Under the pieces are notes generated by a model. The model had not been told where the DNA came from and ran no database searches. It saw nothing but the letters and a program-made list of their open reading frames with translations. The translations under genes and the position numbers were made by a program. From assembly GCF_002813425.1 (NCBI RefSeq), contig NZ_PHUL01000001.1, forward strand, positions 1 to 64,000: 64,000 bases of DNA, read 5' to 3'. Position 1 is the stretch's first letter; each line of letters starts with the position of its first letter. Shown here piece by piece: positions 33,887-42,789 of this stretch. This stretch comes from Cellulophaga sp. RHA19 (GTDB taxonomy: Bacteria > Bacteroidota > Bacteroidia > Flavobacteriales > Flavobacteriaceae).

Positions 33887-35809
33887 ATGAAAAATACCAT
33901 ATCACATAGAGTAGCAGATTTTTTAAAAAACTACCCACCTTTTAATCAATTATTATTAGAGGAATTACAAGAATTAGCTACACAAATATCTATTATTTAC
34001 AAAGAAAAAGACGCAATTATATTTAATGAAAATGATACACCACACACTCATTTTTATATTATACATAAAGGTGCCGTATCTTTAAATAAAACAGAAACCA
34101 ATACTATTGTAGATATTTGTGATGAAGGAGATATTTTTGGTTTACGCCCTTTAATTGCTAATGAAAATTATAAAATGCAAGCAAAGGCACATGAAGAAAG
34201 TATATTATATGCCATACCTATTGTTACTTTTAAACCATTTGCTACTAGCAACAGAGATGTAGGTAATTTTTTAATAGACAGTTTTGCATCCAACACTAGA
34301 AACCCTTATTCTAAAAGTTACAGAGGCACTTTGTATGGAGAGCCAGAGAGCGGTGAAGTTTACAACCCTAGCGCAGAGTTGTTTGACTTGCAACCTGTAA
34401 AATATTCTAAAAAACTAGTAAGCTGTTCTCCTAAAACGCAAGCAAAAGTATTAGCCGCAAAAATGACTAGCAAAAATGTTGGTGCTATTTTGGTTTTAGA
34501 AGACAAATTGCCAATTGGTATTATTACAGACAAAGATTTGCGTAACAAAATTGTTACTGGAAAACTACCCATATCTGCTACTGCTAGGGAAATTATGACA
34601 TCGCCAGTAATTACGTATTCTAAAAAATTAACTATTACACAGGCGCAAATGGCAATGATAAAAAGTAATATTAGCCATTTATGTTTAACAAAAGATGGTA
34701 CTGTTAACTCTAAAGCTGTTGGCATTTTATCTAAACATGATGTTATGCTAGCGGTTGGTAACAACCCAACAGTACTAATTAAAGCTATAAAAAGAGCTAC
34801 TAGAACTAAAGAGATTAAGCAGGTAAGAAAAAGTATTATGATGCTGTTAAAGGGATATTTAAATCAGAATATACCAATGACATTAATTTCTAAAATTATT
34901 TCTGAACTTAATGATGCCTGTATTAAACAAATTATAAAAAACTCTATTACCAAGTTAGACACTCCGCTACCCGTATCTTTTAGTTGGCTAGCATTAGGTA
35001 GCCAAGGCAGAAGCGAGCAATTGCTACACACAGACCAAGACAATGCCCTGGTTTTTGAAGATGTTCCTGCAGAAAAACTAGAAGAAACAAAAGCAATATT
35101 TATAAATTTTGCCAAACAAGTAACACAAAGATTAAACGTTATTGGCTACGAGTATTGTCCTGCAGAAATGATGGCATCTAACCCAAAATGGTGCTTAAGC
35201 CTTAGTGAATGGAAAACCAATGTTACCTCTTGGATTACAAACCCAGGTAAGGATGAAGTACTACTATCTTCTATATTTTTTGATTATAACAATGTGTATG
35301 GCAACCAAGAGTTAGTTACAGAACTATCAAACCATATATTTAAAACAGCAAAAAATTACCCTAATTTCTTTTTACATTTAGCTAGCGGATCTTTACAAAA
35401 CCCATCTCCTACCGGTTTTTTTAGGCAATTTTTGGTAGAGCAAGATGGTGCAAATAAAGACTTTTTTGATATTAAAAGACGTGCACTTATGCCATTAACA
35501 GACGCTGCTAGAGTTTTAATATTATCCCATAATATTAAGTCTATAAATTACACTGCAGAGCGTTTTGAAAAATTAGCAGAGTTAGAACCTAACAATGCAG
35601 AGTTGTTTATTGCTGCATCTTATGCAACCAAAGCATTATTAAAATTTAGAACCAAACAAGGTTTATTACATAATGATTCTGGCAGGTATATATCATTAAG
35701 TAAACTAACTAAAGCAGAGAAAATAAAGCTTAAACGAACCTTTAGGACTATTAAAGAGATACAGGAATTAGTGTATATTAGATTTAAAGTATCAAACCTA
35801 TTAAGATGA
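33887..35809 (+). CDS. cNMP-binding / double CBS / DUF294 nucleotidyltransferase-like signalling protein
   Basis: The 640-residue cytosolic protein has, in order, a cyclic-nucleotide-binding-like domain (about 12-115, HTHFYIIHKGAVSLN), two CBS motifs (about 155-275) and a DUF294 nucleotidyltransferase domain. A DUF294 C-terminal domain (about 470-610) follows. The nucleotidyltransferase motif is GSQGRSEQLLHTDQDNALVF, with the paired aspartates kept. The layout matches GlnD-like regulators that occur near acetate-uptake genes in other bacteria. It overlaps the next exonuclease gene by 4 bp (ATGA), a pairing I recall as conserved across phyla. Its target is unknown. Confidence 0.88.
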   Translation: MKNTISHRVADFLKNYPPFNQLLLEELQELATQISIIYKEKDAIIFNENDTPHTHFYIIHKGAVSLNKTETNTIVDICDEGDIFGLRPLIANENYKMQAKAHEESILYAIPIVTFKPFATSNRDVGNFLIDSFASNTRNPYSKSYRGTLYGEPESGEVYNPSAELFDLQPVKYSKKLVSCSPKTQAKVLAAKMTSKNVGAILVLEDKLPIGIITDKDLRNKIVTGKLPISATAREIMTSPVITYSKKLTITQAQMAMIKSNISHLCLTKDGTVNSKAVGILSKHDVMLAVGNNPTVLIKAIKRATRTKEIKQVRKSIMMLLKGYLNQNIPMTLISKIISELNDACIKQIIKNSITKLDTPLPVSFSWLALGSQGRSEQLLHTDQDNALVFEDVPAEKLEETKAIFINFAKQVTQRLNVIGYEYCPAEMMASNPKWCLSLSEWKTNVTSWITNPGKDEVLLSSIFFDYNNVYGNQELVTELSNHIFKTAKNYPNFFLHLASGSLQNPSPTGFFRQFLVEQDGANKDFFDIKRRALMPLTDAARVLILSHNIKSINYTAERFEKLAELEPNNAELFIAASYATKALLKFRTKQGLLHNDSGRYISLSKLTKAEKIKLKRTFRTIKEIQELVYIRFKVSNLLR

Positions 35810-36471
35810 TAAATTTCTTTAAAAAAAGTAAATTAGATTTACCAGAGTATTGGGTTGCCTATGAAAATATTTTCAATACCAAACAGCCAGAAAACATACA
35901 AGATATTACGTTTGTTGTTTTAGACACAGAAACCACTGGCTTTAGTTATGAAGAAGACCGTATGCTTTGTATAGGTGCATTAAAATTAATAAATAACGAT
36001 ATTAATGTGGGTGATAGTTTTGAGGTTTTTATACATCAAGATCACTACAACCAAGAGACTGCTGAAATACACGGGATATTAAAAGAAGGAAAAACTACTA
36101 GGCTTGAAGAGTTAGAAACTTTAAAACTTTTTTTAGCTTATTTAAAAAATGCAGTTATTGTTGCTCACCACGCAGGTTTTGACGTTACTTTTATTAACTC
36201 TGCTCTTGAACGTCACGGTTTACCCAAACTTAAAAATAAAATATTAGATACCTCTACACTCTACAAAAAAACACTTATACGCTCTAATTTATTAGAAAAA
36301 AAAGACCATTACTCTTTAGATGAATTAGCCGAGAAATTTAACATCTCTGTTAAAGACAGGCATACAGCCCTAGGTGATGCTTATATTACTGCTATTGCCT
36401 TTTTAAAGATTTTGGTAAAATTAAAAGAGAAAAAAATAACAACTTTAAAACAGTTACTCCGTATTTATTAA
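35806..36471 (+). CDS. DnaQ-like 3'-5' exonuclease
   Basis: The 221-residue protein has the DEDDh exonuclease motifs: VVLDTETTGFSYEEDRML (ExoI, DxE), VIVAHHAGFDVTFINSALE (ExoII) and KDRHTALGDAYITAIAFLKIL (ExoIII, HxxxxD). An N-terminal leader of about 40 residues precedes the domain. It starts within the stop of the DUF294 gene. Proteins of this type paired with DUF294 proteins are probably not replicative proofreaders; the role is unknown. Confidence 0.88.
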   Translation: MINFFKKSKLDLPEYWVAYENIFNTKQPENIQDITFVVLDTETTGFSYEEDRMLCIGALKLINNDINVGDSFEVFIHQDHYNQETAEIHGILKEGKTTRLEELETLKLFLAYLKNAVIVAHHAGFDVTFINSALERHGLPKLKNKILDTSTLYKKTLIRSNLLEKKDHYSLDELAEKFNISVKDRHTALGDAYITAIAFLKILVKLKEKKITTLKQLLRIY

Positions 36472-36479
36472 AAAAGCAT

Positions 36480-36517
36480 AAAAAAAAGCGACAAACTAGG
36501 TCTACCAGATTGTCGCT
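36480..36517 (-). terminator. Terminator between the exonuclease gene and the copper module
   Basis: AAGCGACAA (36485-36493) pairs with TTGTCGCTT (36509-36517). The A tract at 36481-36486 gives the U run for minus-strand transcripts ending the HMA lipoprotein gene, whose stop is 20 bp away. It may also stop the convergent exonuclease transcript. Confidence 0.85.
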
Positions 36518-36536
36518 TATTTAAGTTACTTGTATA

Positions 36537-36947
36537 TTATTCTTCTACACTCATTGCCATTTCATGGTCATATTTACAACAGGCAGGTAATTCTTTATAA
36601 GCATCTTCACTACCTGTAGATTTTTCTGTATCGTAACCAGATTCTGCTATAGCTTTATGAAATGCTTCTTCATTAGTTTTATCACCATTAAAAGCAATTG
36701 TAATTTGTTTCTTTTTAACATCCCAATTGGCACTAGCAACACCCTCTACAGATTTTGCTGCTTTTTCTATAGTACTTTTACACATACCGCAATTACCACG
36801 GACACCAAAAGTTGTTTTAGCAGTAGCTACCTCATCGTTTACAGTACTAATTTCTTTAGCCAACTCTGTAGTTTGCTTTTCTTCATTTTTACAACTTGTA
36901 AAGGCCAATAAGCCAAATACAGTTGCAGTCAAAATCATCTTTTTCAT
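36537..36947 (-). CDS. Heavy-metal-associated (HMA) domain lipoprotein
   Basis: The 136-residue protein has a lipoprotein signal ending at cysteine 19 (FGLLAFTSCKN). One HMA domain has the copper-binding pair C53/C56 in GNCGMCKSTIEKA. The C-terminal tail holds CCKYDHEMAM, which could add metal ligands. It probably hands Cu(I) to CopA or sequesters it at the envelope. It lies 66 bp after copA on the same strand. Confidence 0.85.
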   Translation of the reverse strand: MKKMILTATVFGLLAFTSCKNEEKQTTELAKEISTVNDEVATAKTTFGVRGNCGMCKSTIEKAAKSVEGVASANWDVKKKQITIAFNGDKTNEEAFHKAIAESGYDTEKSTGSEDAYKELPACCKYDHEMAMSVEE

Positions 36948-37013
36948 AGTAGAAATTTATTAATCGTTGTTAATATAATAATTTTTATGCTAGGTATTAA
37001 AAGAGCTTTCCTA

Positions 37014-39509
37014 TTATATTTTTATTTTTTTTAATCGTAATGCATTTGCAATTACAGAAACCGAACTAAAACTCATTGCTAAAGCTGCTATCATTGGAGA
37101 GAGTAATAACCCAAAAACAGGATACAAAACTCCTGCTGCTATTGGTACACCAATAGTATTATAAATTAAAGCAAAAAATAAATTTTGTTTAATATTTTTA
37201 AGCACTGCATTGCTAAGACTATAAGCCTTTACAACGCCTTGTAAATCACCTTTAACAAGCGTAATCATTGCACTTTCTATAGCAACATCTGTACCTGTAC
37301 CCATTGCAATACCAACATCACTTTTTGCCAATGCAGGAGCATCATTAATGCCATCACCAGCCATAGCTACTACTTTACCTTGTTGTTGTAATTTTTCAAC
37401 TTCTTTTAACTTATCTTCTGGCAACATACCAGCTTTAAAACTATTTAAATTAAGTGAGTCTGCTACAGATTTAGCTGTATTGTAGTTATCACCAGTAAGC
37501 ATAATTACAGCTATACCATTTTGTTGTAATTGTTTAATTGCTTGCGCGCTGGTTTTTTTAATTTTATCTGCTATAACAACATATCCTACCACGGTTTTAT
37601 CTACAGCAACATAAGAAACCGTTTTTCCTTGTTTTTGATATACATCTACTTCTTCTTCCATTGCGGAAGAAATAGTTCCTTTGGCTAACTCCATCATTTT
37701 TAAGTTACCCAAACTTATTTTAGTATCAGAAATAACACCTTGTACACCTTTACCTGTAATAGCATTAAAGTCTTCTACTTTCAAAAAATTAGCACCATTT
37801 TCGTTAGCATAATTTACAGTAGCCGCTGCTAAAGGGTGTTCACTAGAACTGTTTAAAGAGGCTATATACTGTGTAATTTTATCTGTGGTAAAATCAGCAG
37901 AAAAACTACCTACTTTTTCTACCGTAGGTTTTCCTTCTGTAACGGTACCTGTTTTATCTAGAATTAAAACATCTATTTTATTCATTAGTTCTAGAGCGGC
38001 CGCATTTTTAATTAAAACACCATTTTGTGCTCCTTTACCAACACCAACCATAACAGACATAGGAGTTGCTAAACCTAAAGCACAAGGGCACGCAATAATT
38101 AAAACAGCAATGGCATTTACTAGGGCAAAAACATAAGCAGGCTCTGGTCCCCAAATTACCCAAGCAACAAACGTAAGTATAGATATAACAACTACTGTTG
38201 GCACAAAATAACCAGATACTTTATCTGCTAATTTTTGTATTGGTGCTCTACTACGACTAGCATCATTCACCATTTTCACTATCTGAGAAAGTAGTGTATC
38301 TGCACCAACTTTTTCTGCTTGCATTAAAAAAGATTGATTGCCATTAATAGTACCACTACTAACCTCATCTTTTACAGTTTTACTCACCGCAATGGGCTCT
38401 CCAGAAATCATAGACTCATCTACCGTTGTTTTTCCTTCAGTAATAAAGCCATCTACCGGTATTTTTTCTCCTGGTTTAACCTTTAAAACATCTCCTTTTA
38501 CAACCTTGTTTATTGCAACTTCCTCTTCTACCCCGTTTACAACTTTAATAGCTTTATTAGGCGCAAGTTTAAGTAACTCTTTAACAGCTGCATTTGTTTT
38601 ACTATGTGCACGGGCCTCTAATACCTGCCCCATTAATACTAGCGTAAGTATTACTGTAGCAGCTTCAAAATAAACGTGTACTGCTCCACTTTCTGTTTTA
38701 AACTCAATTGGAAAAAAATCTGGAATTAGCAAACCAAAAACACTAAATAACCAAGCTACACCTGCACCAATACCAATTAAGGTAAACATATTTAAATTCC
38801 ATGTTTGTATACTTTTATAAGCACGCTCAAAAAATAGCCAAGTGGCATAAAAAACAACAGGAATAGAAAGCGCAAATTGTACCCAATTCCAATATTTTTG
38901 ATCTAGAATAGTGTACAGTGGATTATTAGGTAGCATATCACCCATTGCTATTAAAAAAATAGGTAATGTAAACCCTAACGCTACCCAAAATTTACCAATA
39001 AGCTTGTTGTATGTTTTTTCTTCTGATGAAAGACTAGGTGCCATTGGTACTAAGTCCATACCACAAATAGGACAATCCCCAGGCTCACCTTTTACAACCT
39101 CTGGATGCATAGGACAGGTGTATTGCTGTTCTGTAATAGCAGTTAAATTCTGTTCCTCTACCAAGTCCATTCCACAAACCGGACAGTCACCAGGCTTGTT
39201 ATAAGTCTTATCCTCTTCACAATGCATTGGACAATAAAAAATACCTGTTCCCTGCCCTTTTGGCTTTTCTTCCTTTTTAGGTATAATCACGTGCTCACCA
39301 GCATTGTGTATACTATATCTATCTCCCTCCTTTTTTAAAACTTCTTTTAAAGTATCTATAGAAATATGAGATTCAGACTCTATTATGGCTTCTGCTTTTT
39401 CTAAATTAACACTAGCATTGGTAACATCTTTTACATTAGAAAGTATTTTTTCTACGTGACCACGACAACCATTACAAGTCATTCCGTGTATGTGATAAGT
39501 ATGTTTCAT
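37014..39509 (-). CDS. copA: Copper-translocating P1B-type ATPase
   Basis: The 831-residue ATPase starts with an HMA domain (HGMTCNGC, C12/C15). Two heavy-metal-binding YHS-like modules follow, FYCPMHCEEDKTYNKPGDCP and YTCPMHPEVVKGEPGDCP, each ending in CGMDLV. The ion motif is CPC (474-476), the phosphorylated aspartate is D518 in DKTGT, and TGDN and GDGINDAPAL are present. It exports Cu(I) from the cytoplasm. It is flanked by an AraC-type regulator upstream and an HMA lipoprotein downstream, all on one strand. Confidence 0.95.
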   Translation of the reverse strand: MKHTYHIHGMTCNGCRGHVEKILSNVKDVTNASVNLEKAEAIIESESHISIDTLKEVLKKEGDRYSIHNAGEHVIIPKKEEKPKGQGTGIFYCPMHCEEDKTYNKPGDCPVCGMDLVEEQNLTAITEQQYTCPMHPEVVKGEPGDCPICGMDLVPMAPSLSSEEKTYNKLIGKFWVALGFTLPIFLIAMGDMLPNNPLYTILDQKYWNWVQFALSIPVVFYATWLFFERAYKSIQTWNLNMFTLIGIGAGVAWLFSVFGLLIPDFFPIEFKTESGAVHVYFEAATVILTLVLMGQVLEARAHSKTNAAVKELLKLAPNKAIKVVNGVEEEVAINKVVKGDVLKVKPGEKIPVDGFITEGKTTVDESMISGEPIAVSKTVKDEVSSGTINGNQSFLMQAEKVGADTLLSQIVKMVNDASRSRAPIQKLADKVSGYFVPTVVVISILTFVAWVIWGPEPAYVFALVNAIAVLIIACPCALGLATPMSVMVGVGKGAQNGVLIKNAAALELMNKIDVLILDKTGTVTEGKPTVEKVGSFSADFTTDKITQYIASLNSSSEHPLAAATVNYANENGANFLKVEDFNAITGKGVQGVISDTKISLGNLKMMELAKGTISSAMEEEVDVYQKQGKTVSYVAVDKTVVGYVVIADKIKKTSAQAIKQLQQNGIAVIMLTGDNYNTAKSVADSLNLNSFKAGMLPEDKLKEVEKLQQQGKVVAMAGDGINDAPALAKSDVGIAMGTGTDVAIESAMITLVKGDLQGVVKAYSLSNAVLKNIKQNLFFALIYNTIGVPIAAGVLYPVFGLLLSPMIAALAMSFSSVSVIANALRLKKIKI

Positions 39510-39522
39510 TTTGTCTCTATTT

Positions 39523-39565
39523 ACACTACAAAACTAAGCAGACATTATTTGTAGTGTTTTCACAA
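39523..39565 (-). promoter_or_regulatory. copA promoter with overlapping 10-bp inverted repeat
   Basis: On the minus strand TAGTTTTG (39536-39529) matches TAnnTTTG and a TTG at 39565-39563 may be the -33 element. ACACTACAAA (39523-39532) and TTTGTAGTGT (39548-39557) form a perfect inverted repeat whose copA-proximal arm overlaps the -7 element. The copA ATG is at 39509. This is a likely operator for a copper-responsive regulator. Confidence 0.6.
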
Positions 39566-39578
39566 TTCCGATTCTTAT

Positions 39579-40136
39579 TTATACAATTTGGTCTAGTGTT
39601 TTTCTGTCCCAATTACCTAATCTTTTATAAGTACTCATAGACATTCCTGTAACTGTTTTAAACTGGCGTGCCAAATGGCTACTTGTTTTATAATTTAAGC
39701 TATAGGCTATTTCAGAAAAATTTAGTTCTCCTAACTGTATGTATTCTTTTACTTTTTCAATTTTTAGGTTGATGGTATATTTCTCTAACGTTATACCTTC
39801 AGACTTACTAAAAAGCTTACTTAATGCAGTTTCTGTTTTACCAAATTCTTTTGCTAATGTTTTAAAAATATGTGCTGTTTCGCCACTTTCAATCTTATTA
39901 ATTATAGCAACTTTAAGTTGTTCTATTAAAGTATCTGTCTCACTTTCTATTACTTCAAAACCTGTTTTAGCAAGCACTTTACTTAGGTTTTTAAAACTAC
40001 TTTCTAATCCTTTTATTGCTGTTACTTTACCTAGCTCAACAGACTCTACCACAAAACCTTCGGCATTAAAAATATCTAAAACCGAAGCTATACAGCGGTT
40101 ACAAACCATATTTTTTATATAAAAAGTATCTTGCAT
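39579..40136 (-). CDS. AraC-family regulator with N-terminal HMA-like CxxC domain
   Basis: The 185-residue protein joins an HMA-like domain (FYIKNMVCNRCIASVLDIF, C12/C15) to a C-terminal AraC-type double helix-turn-helix (IEKVKEYIQLGELNFSEIAY and YKTSSHLARQFKTVTGMSMS). The fusion suggests direct copper sensing by the regulator. It lies 69 bp upstream of copA on the same strand, and the inverted repeat at 39523-39557 in that gap is the obvious candidate site. Such fused copper regulators are known in Bacteroidota but little studied. Confidence 0.85.
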   Translation of the reverse strand: MQDTFYIKNMVCNRCIASVLDIFNAEGFVVESVELGKVTAIKGLESSFKNLSKVLAKTGFEVIESETDTLIEQLKVAIINKIESGETAHIFKTLAKEFGKTETALSKLFSKSEGITLEKYTINLKIEKVKEYIQLGELNFSEIAYSLNYKTSSHLARQFKTVTGMSMSTYKRLGNWDRKTLDQIV

Positions 40137-40340
40137 AAGTAAAGCTTTGTGTAATTAAATTAATGTAGCTTTTATTTAAAAAAACAACATAAAAAAAATA
40201 CACAAATGAGCAATTTACAGCTGCTACAATGGTGTATTTTTTTGTAATGAAATCATTGTAAACAATGTGTCAAAATTACTTAAAAAAAAGAATTACTAGT
40301 GTTACAACACTCTTAAAACAATACTTTTTAAGTTTTACAT

Positions 40341-41609
40341 TTAGCTTTTAAAACGATTGTGGGCTTCTTTCTCTAACTCCTCTCTAAAATTAGGATGCGC
40401 AATAGAAATTAATGCCTTTGCTCTTTCTTGTAAATTTTTACCGTATAAATTAACTACACCGTATTCTGTGGCTACATAATGTACGTGAGCACGTGTTGTA
40501 GTAACGCCCGCTCCTTGTTTTAAAAACGGTGTTATTTTAGAAATACCTTTAGCTGTAATAGATGGCATTGCAAAAATAGGTTTACCACCTTTAGACAAAG
40601 ATGCACCACGTATAAAATCCATTTGTCCGCCTACACCTGAATATTGCCTGCTACCAATTGTATCTGCACAAATTTGACCCGTAAGATCTATTTCTATAGC
40701 ACTATTAATTGCTGTAACCTTAGGATTTCTGCGTATGATAGAAGTATCATTAGTATAAGCAGCTTCTTTAAAATGCACCAATGGGTTATCATCTACAAAG
40801 TCGTATAATTTTTGAGATCCTACAGCAAAACAAGTTACAATTTTCCCATGTTTTACAGCTTTGTCCTCACCTGTAACTACTCCGCTTTCTATTAAAGGTA
40901 ACACACCATCAGAAAACATTTCTGTATGTATACCCAAACGTTTGTGATTACCTAAATTACTTAATACAGCATTTGGTATATTACCTATGCCCATTTGCAA
41001 GGTTGCCCCATCTTCTATTAAACCTGCAACGTGTTTTCCTATCTCTTGTTCTATGTTAGATATTGGTGTAATACCGTGTGTATGTATTGGCGTATTAACC
41101 TCAACAGCACAGTCTATATCTCTTATATGAATAATACCATCGCCGTGAGTTCTGGGCACGCAAGGGTTTATTTGTGCTATCACTTTTTTAGCCGTTTGTA
41201 TAGCTGGCAATGTAATATCTACCGACACACCCAAAGAGCAATAGCCGTGTTTATCTGGTGGAGATACTTGCACAACAGCAACATCTAACGGAAGAATTCC
41301 GTTTCTAAACAATAGGTTTATTTCGCTTAAAAAAATTGGAATATAATCTCCCTGTGTAGTATTTATTAATTGCCTAACATTGCTACCAACAAAGCAACTA
41401 TTCATTTTAAAACTATTGCTATATGGCTCTTGTGCATACTTTGCCTCACCTTCTGTGTGTATAGATACAATTTCTACATTTTCTAATTCTTCATACCTAT
41501 TACACAAAGCATCTATTAATACATTAGGAGTCATTGCAGCCCCTTGTAAAAATACTCTATTACCAGATTGTATAGATTTTGCGGCTTGCGCTGCAGAAAC
41601 AATATTCAT
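40341..41609 (-). CDS. Acetyl-CoA hydrolase/transferase family protein (4-hydroxybutyrate CoA-transferase-like)
   Basis: The 422-residue family-I CoA transferase has the segment GIGNIPNAVL (CoA-binding loop region), the AVEVNTPIHTHGITPISN stretch and the C-terminal TTRAHVHYVATEYGVVNLYGK typical of the family. It moves CoA between acetate or butyrate-type acids. Its ATG is 18 bp after the stop of the TauE/SafE gene, so it is probably read as the tail of the cbb3 oxidase operon, an unusual place for such an enzyme. Confidence 0.85.
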   Translation of the reverse strand: MNIVSAAQAAKSIQSGNRVFLQGAAMTPNVLIDALCNRYEELENVEIVSIHTEGEAKYAQEPYSNSFKMNSCFVGSNVRQLINTTQGDYIPIFLSEINLLFRNGILPLDVAVVQVSPPDKHGYCSLGVSVDITLPAIQTAKKVIAQINPCVPRTHGDGIIHIRDIDCAVEVNTPIHTHGITPISNIEQEIGKHVAGLIEDGATLQMGIGNIPNAVLSNLGNHKRLGIHTEMFSDGVLPLIESGVVTGEDKAVKHGKIVTCFAVGSQKLYDFVDDNPLVHFKEAAYTNDTSIIRRNPKVTAINSAIEIDLTGQICADTIGSRQYSGVGGQMDFIRGASLSKGGKPIFAMPSITAKGISKITPFLKQGAGVTTTRAHVHYVATEYGVVNLYGKNLQERAKALISIAHPNFREELEKEAHNRFKS

Positions 41610-41627
41610 AAAATTAAATTTTAATAA

Positions 41628-42329
41628 TTAGTGACATTCCATAGTTGTAGAAACCATTTCTACAACTGGTTTAGGAGATATGTAAGGAATACCAAGACCT
41701 AGACCTCTAAGTATAAAAAGCACACCTATTACAACCACAAAAACAGGAATTAATTGCTGTACTTTTTTACGTGCCACACCTTTTAGCATTCCGCCAAAAT
41801 AAACGGCAATTGTCATAAGTGGTATGGTGCCAGCTCCAAAAATAACCATATATAAAGAGCCTTGCGCTGCGTTACCCATTGCAATAGCACCAAACAATGC
41901 CATATATACTAAGCCGCAAGGTAAAAATCCGTTTAAAAAACCAATGGTTAAAAACGTGTCTGGAGTTCTTTTTTTTAGCTCTTTTCCTAATCTAGATTTT
42001 ACTTTAGATATAAGTTTATAAATAGGTTTAGACACATTGTATTTTTGCAATTTTTTAGATGGAATTAAGACGATAACAATCATTAAAACTCCAATAGCTA
42101 TTGACAATTTTTGTTGTAAACCAAAAACATATAAGCCTTTACCCAACAAACCAAAAACTAGCCCTATTAATCCGTAAGCAAGCAACCTACCAAAATGATA
42201 AATAAATATCTGAATTGTTTTTTTAAACTTACTATGTCTATCTACAGGTAACATAAAAGCTATGGGGCCGCACATACCAACACAGTGCAAACTTCCCATT
42301 AACCCTAATATAAAAGCAGATAGTAACAT
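41628..42329 (-). CDS. TauE/SafE-like membrane protein of the cbb3 assembly cluster
   Basis: The 233-residue protein has about six membrane segments. It starts with the cluster-specific signature LLSAFILGLMGSLHCVGMCG and carries FLNGFLPCGLVYMALFGAIA. Both cysteine/proline motifs resemble DsbD-type and CcoH/SafE proteins that accompany ccoG-ccoH operons. It probably transports or reduces something needed for oxidase maturation, perhaps copper. The gene starts 2 bp after fixH. Confidence 0.8.
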   Translation of the reverse strand: MLLSAFILGLMGSLHCVGMCGPIAFMLPVDRHSKFKKTIQIFIYHFGRLLAYGLIGLVFGLLGKGLYVFGLQQKLSIAIGVLMIVIVLIPSKKLQKYNVSKPIYKLISKVKSRLGKELKKRTPDTFLTIGFLNGFLPCGLVYMALFGAIAMGNAAQGSLYMVIFGAGTIPLMTIAVYFGGMLKGVARKKVQQLIPVFVVVIGVLFILRGLGLGIPYISPKPVVEMVSTTMECH

Positions 42330-42331
42330 AC

Positions 42332-42778
42332 TTAATACGTTATACTTTGTTTATGTAAATATTCTTCTTTGTTATATTGCCAAGCAATTTTAATGTCCCA
42401 TCGACCATCTAACAAACGTTTGTCAGGTATGAGCAAATGTGTTTTGGATAAACTTATGGGTAAGCTAAAATCCAATTGTTTATTAGATGGTCTGTATAGG
42501 GACACTTTGCCTGTTATTTTTTGAGACTCTTGGTCTTTAGGAAAATTAATTAGTAGTCCGTCTTCCGTTTGCTCTATAGTTAGTTTATGAGTTAGTTTAT
42601 ATGCATTAGTAACATCATTAATTTCTTTTTGATAACCTAGCTCTGCCTTATAATACTCCTCTGTAACCAAATCATGTTTAGCTCTGTTTTCAGAATTCAT
42701 TCTAACAACAAAATATAATATAAAGCTAATGAAGCCTATAAATGCTAGTACAACTCCTGTTCCCCAATTTATTTTCAT
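42332..42778 (-). CDS. ccoH: FixH/CcoH family protein, cbb3 oxidase assembly
   Basis: The 148-residue protein has one N-terminal membrane helix (about 8-27). A periplasmic beta domain follows with the family marks EEYYKAELGYQKEIND and LLDGRWDIKIAWQYNKEEY. It belongs to the maturation set of cbb3 oxidase and lies 11 bp after ccoG and 2 bp before the TauE/SafE gene. Confidence 0.88.
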   Translation of the reverse strand: MKINWGTGVVLAFIGFISFILYFVVRMNSENRAKHDLVTEEYYKAELGYQKEINDVTNAYKLTHKLTIEQTEDGLLINFPKDQESQKITGKVSLYRPSNKQLDFSLPISLSKTHLLIPDKRLLDGRWDIKIAWQYNKEEYLHKQSITY

Positions 42779-42789
42779 AACTTATTTTT

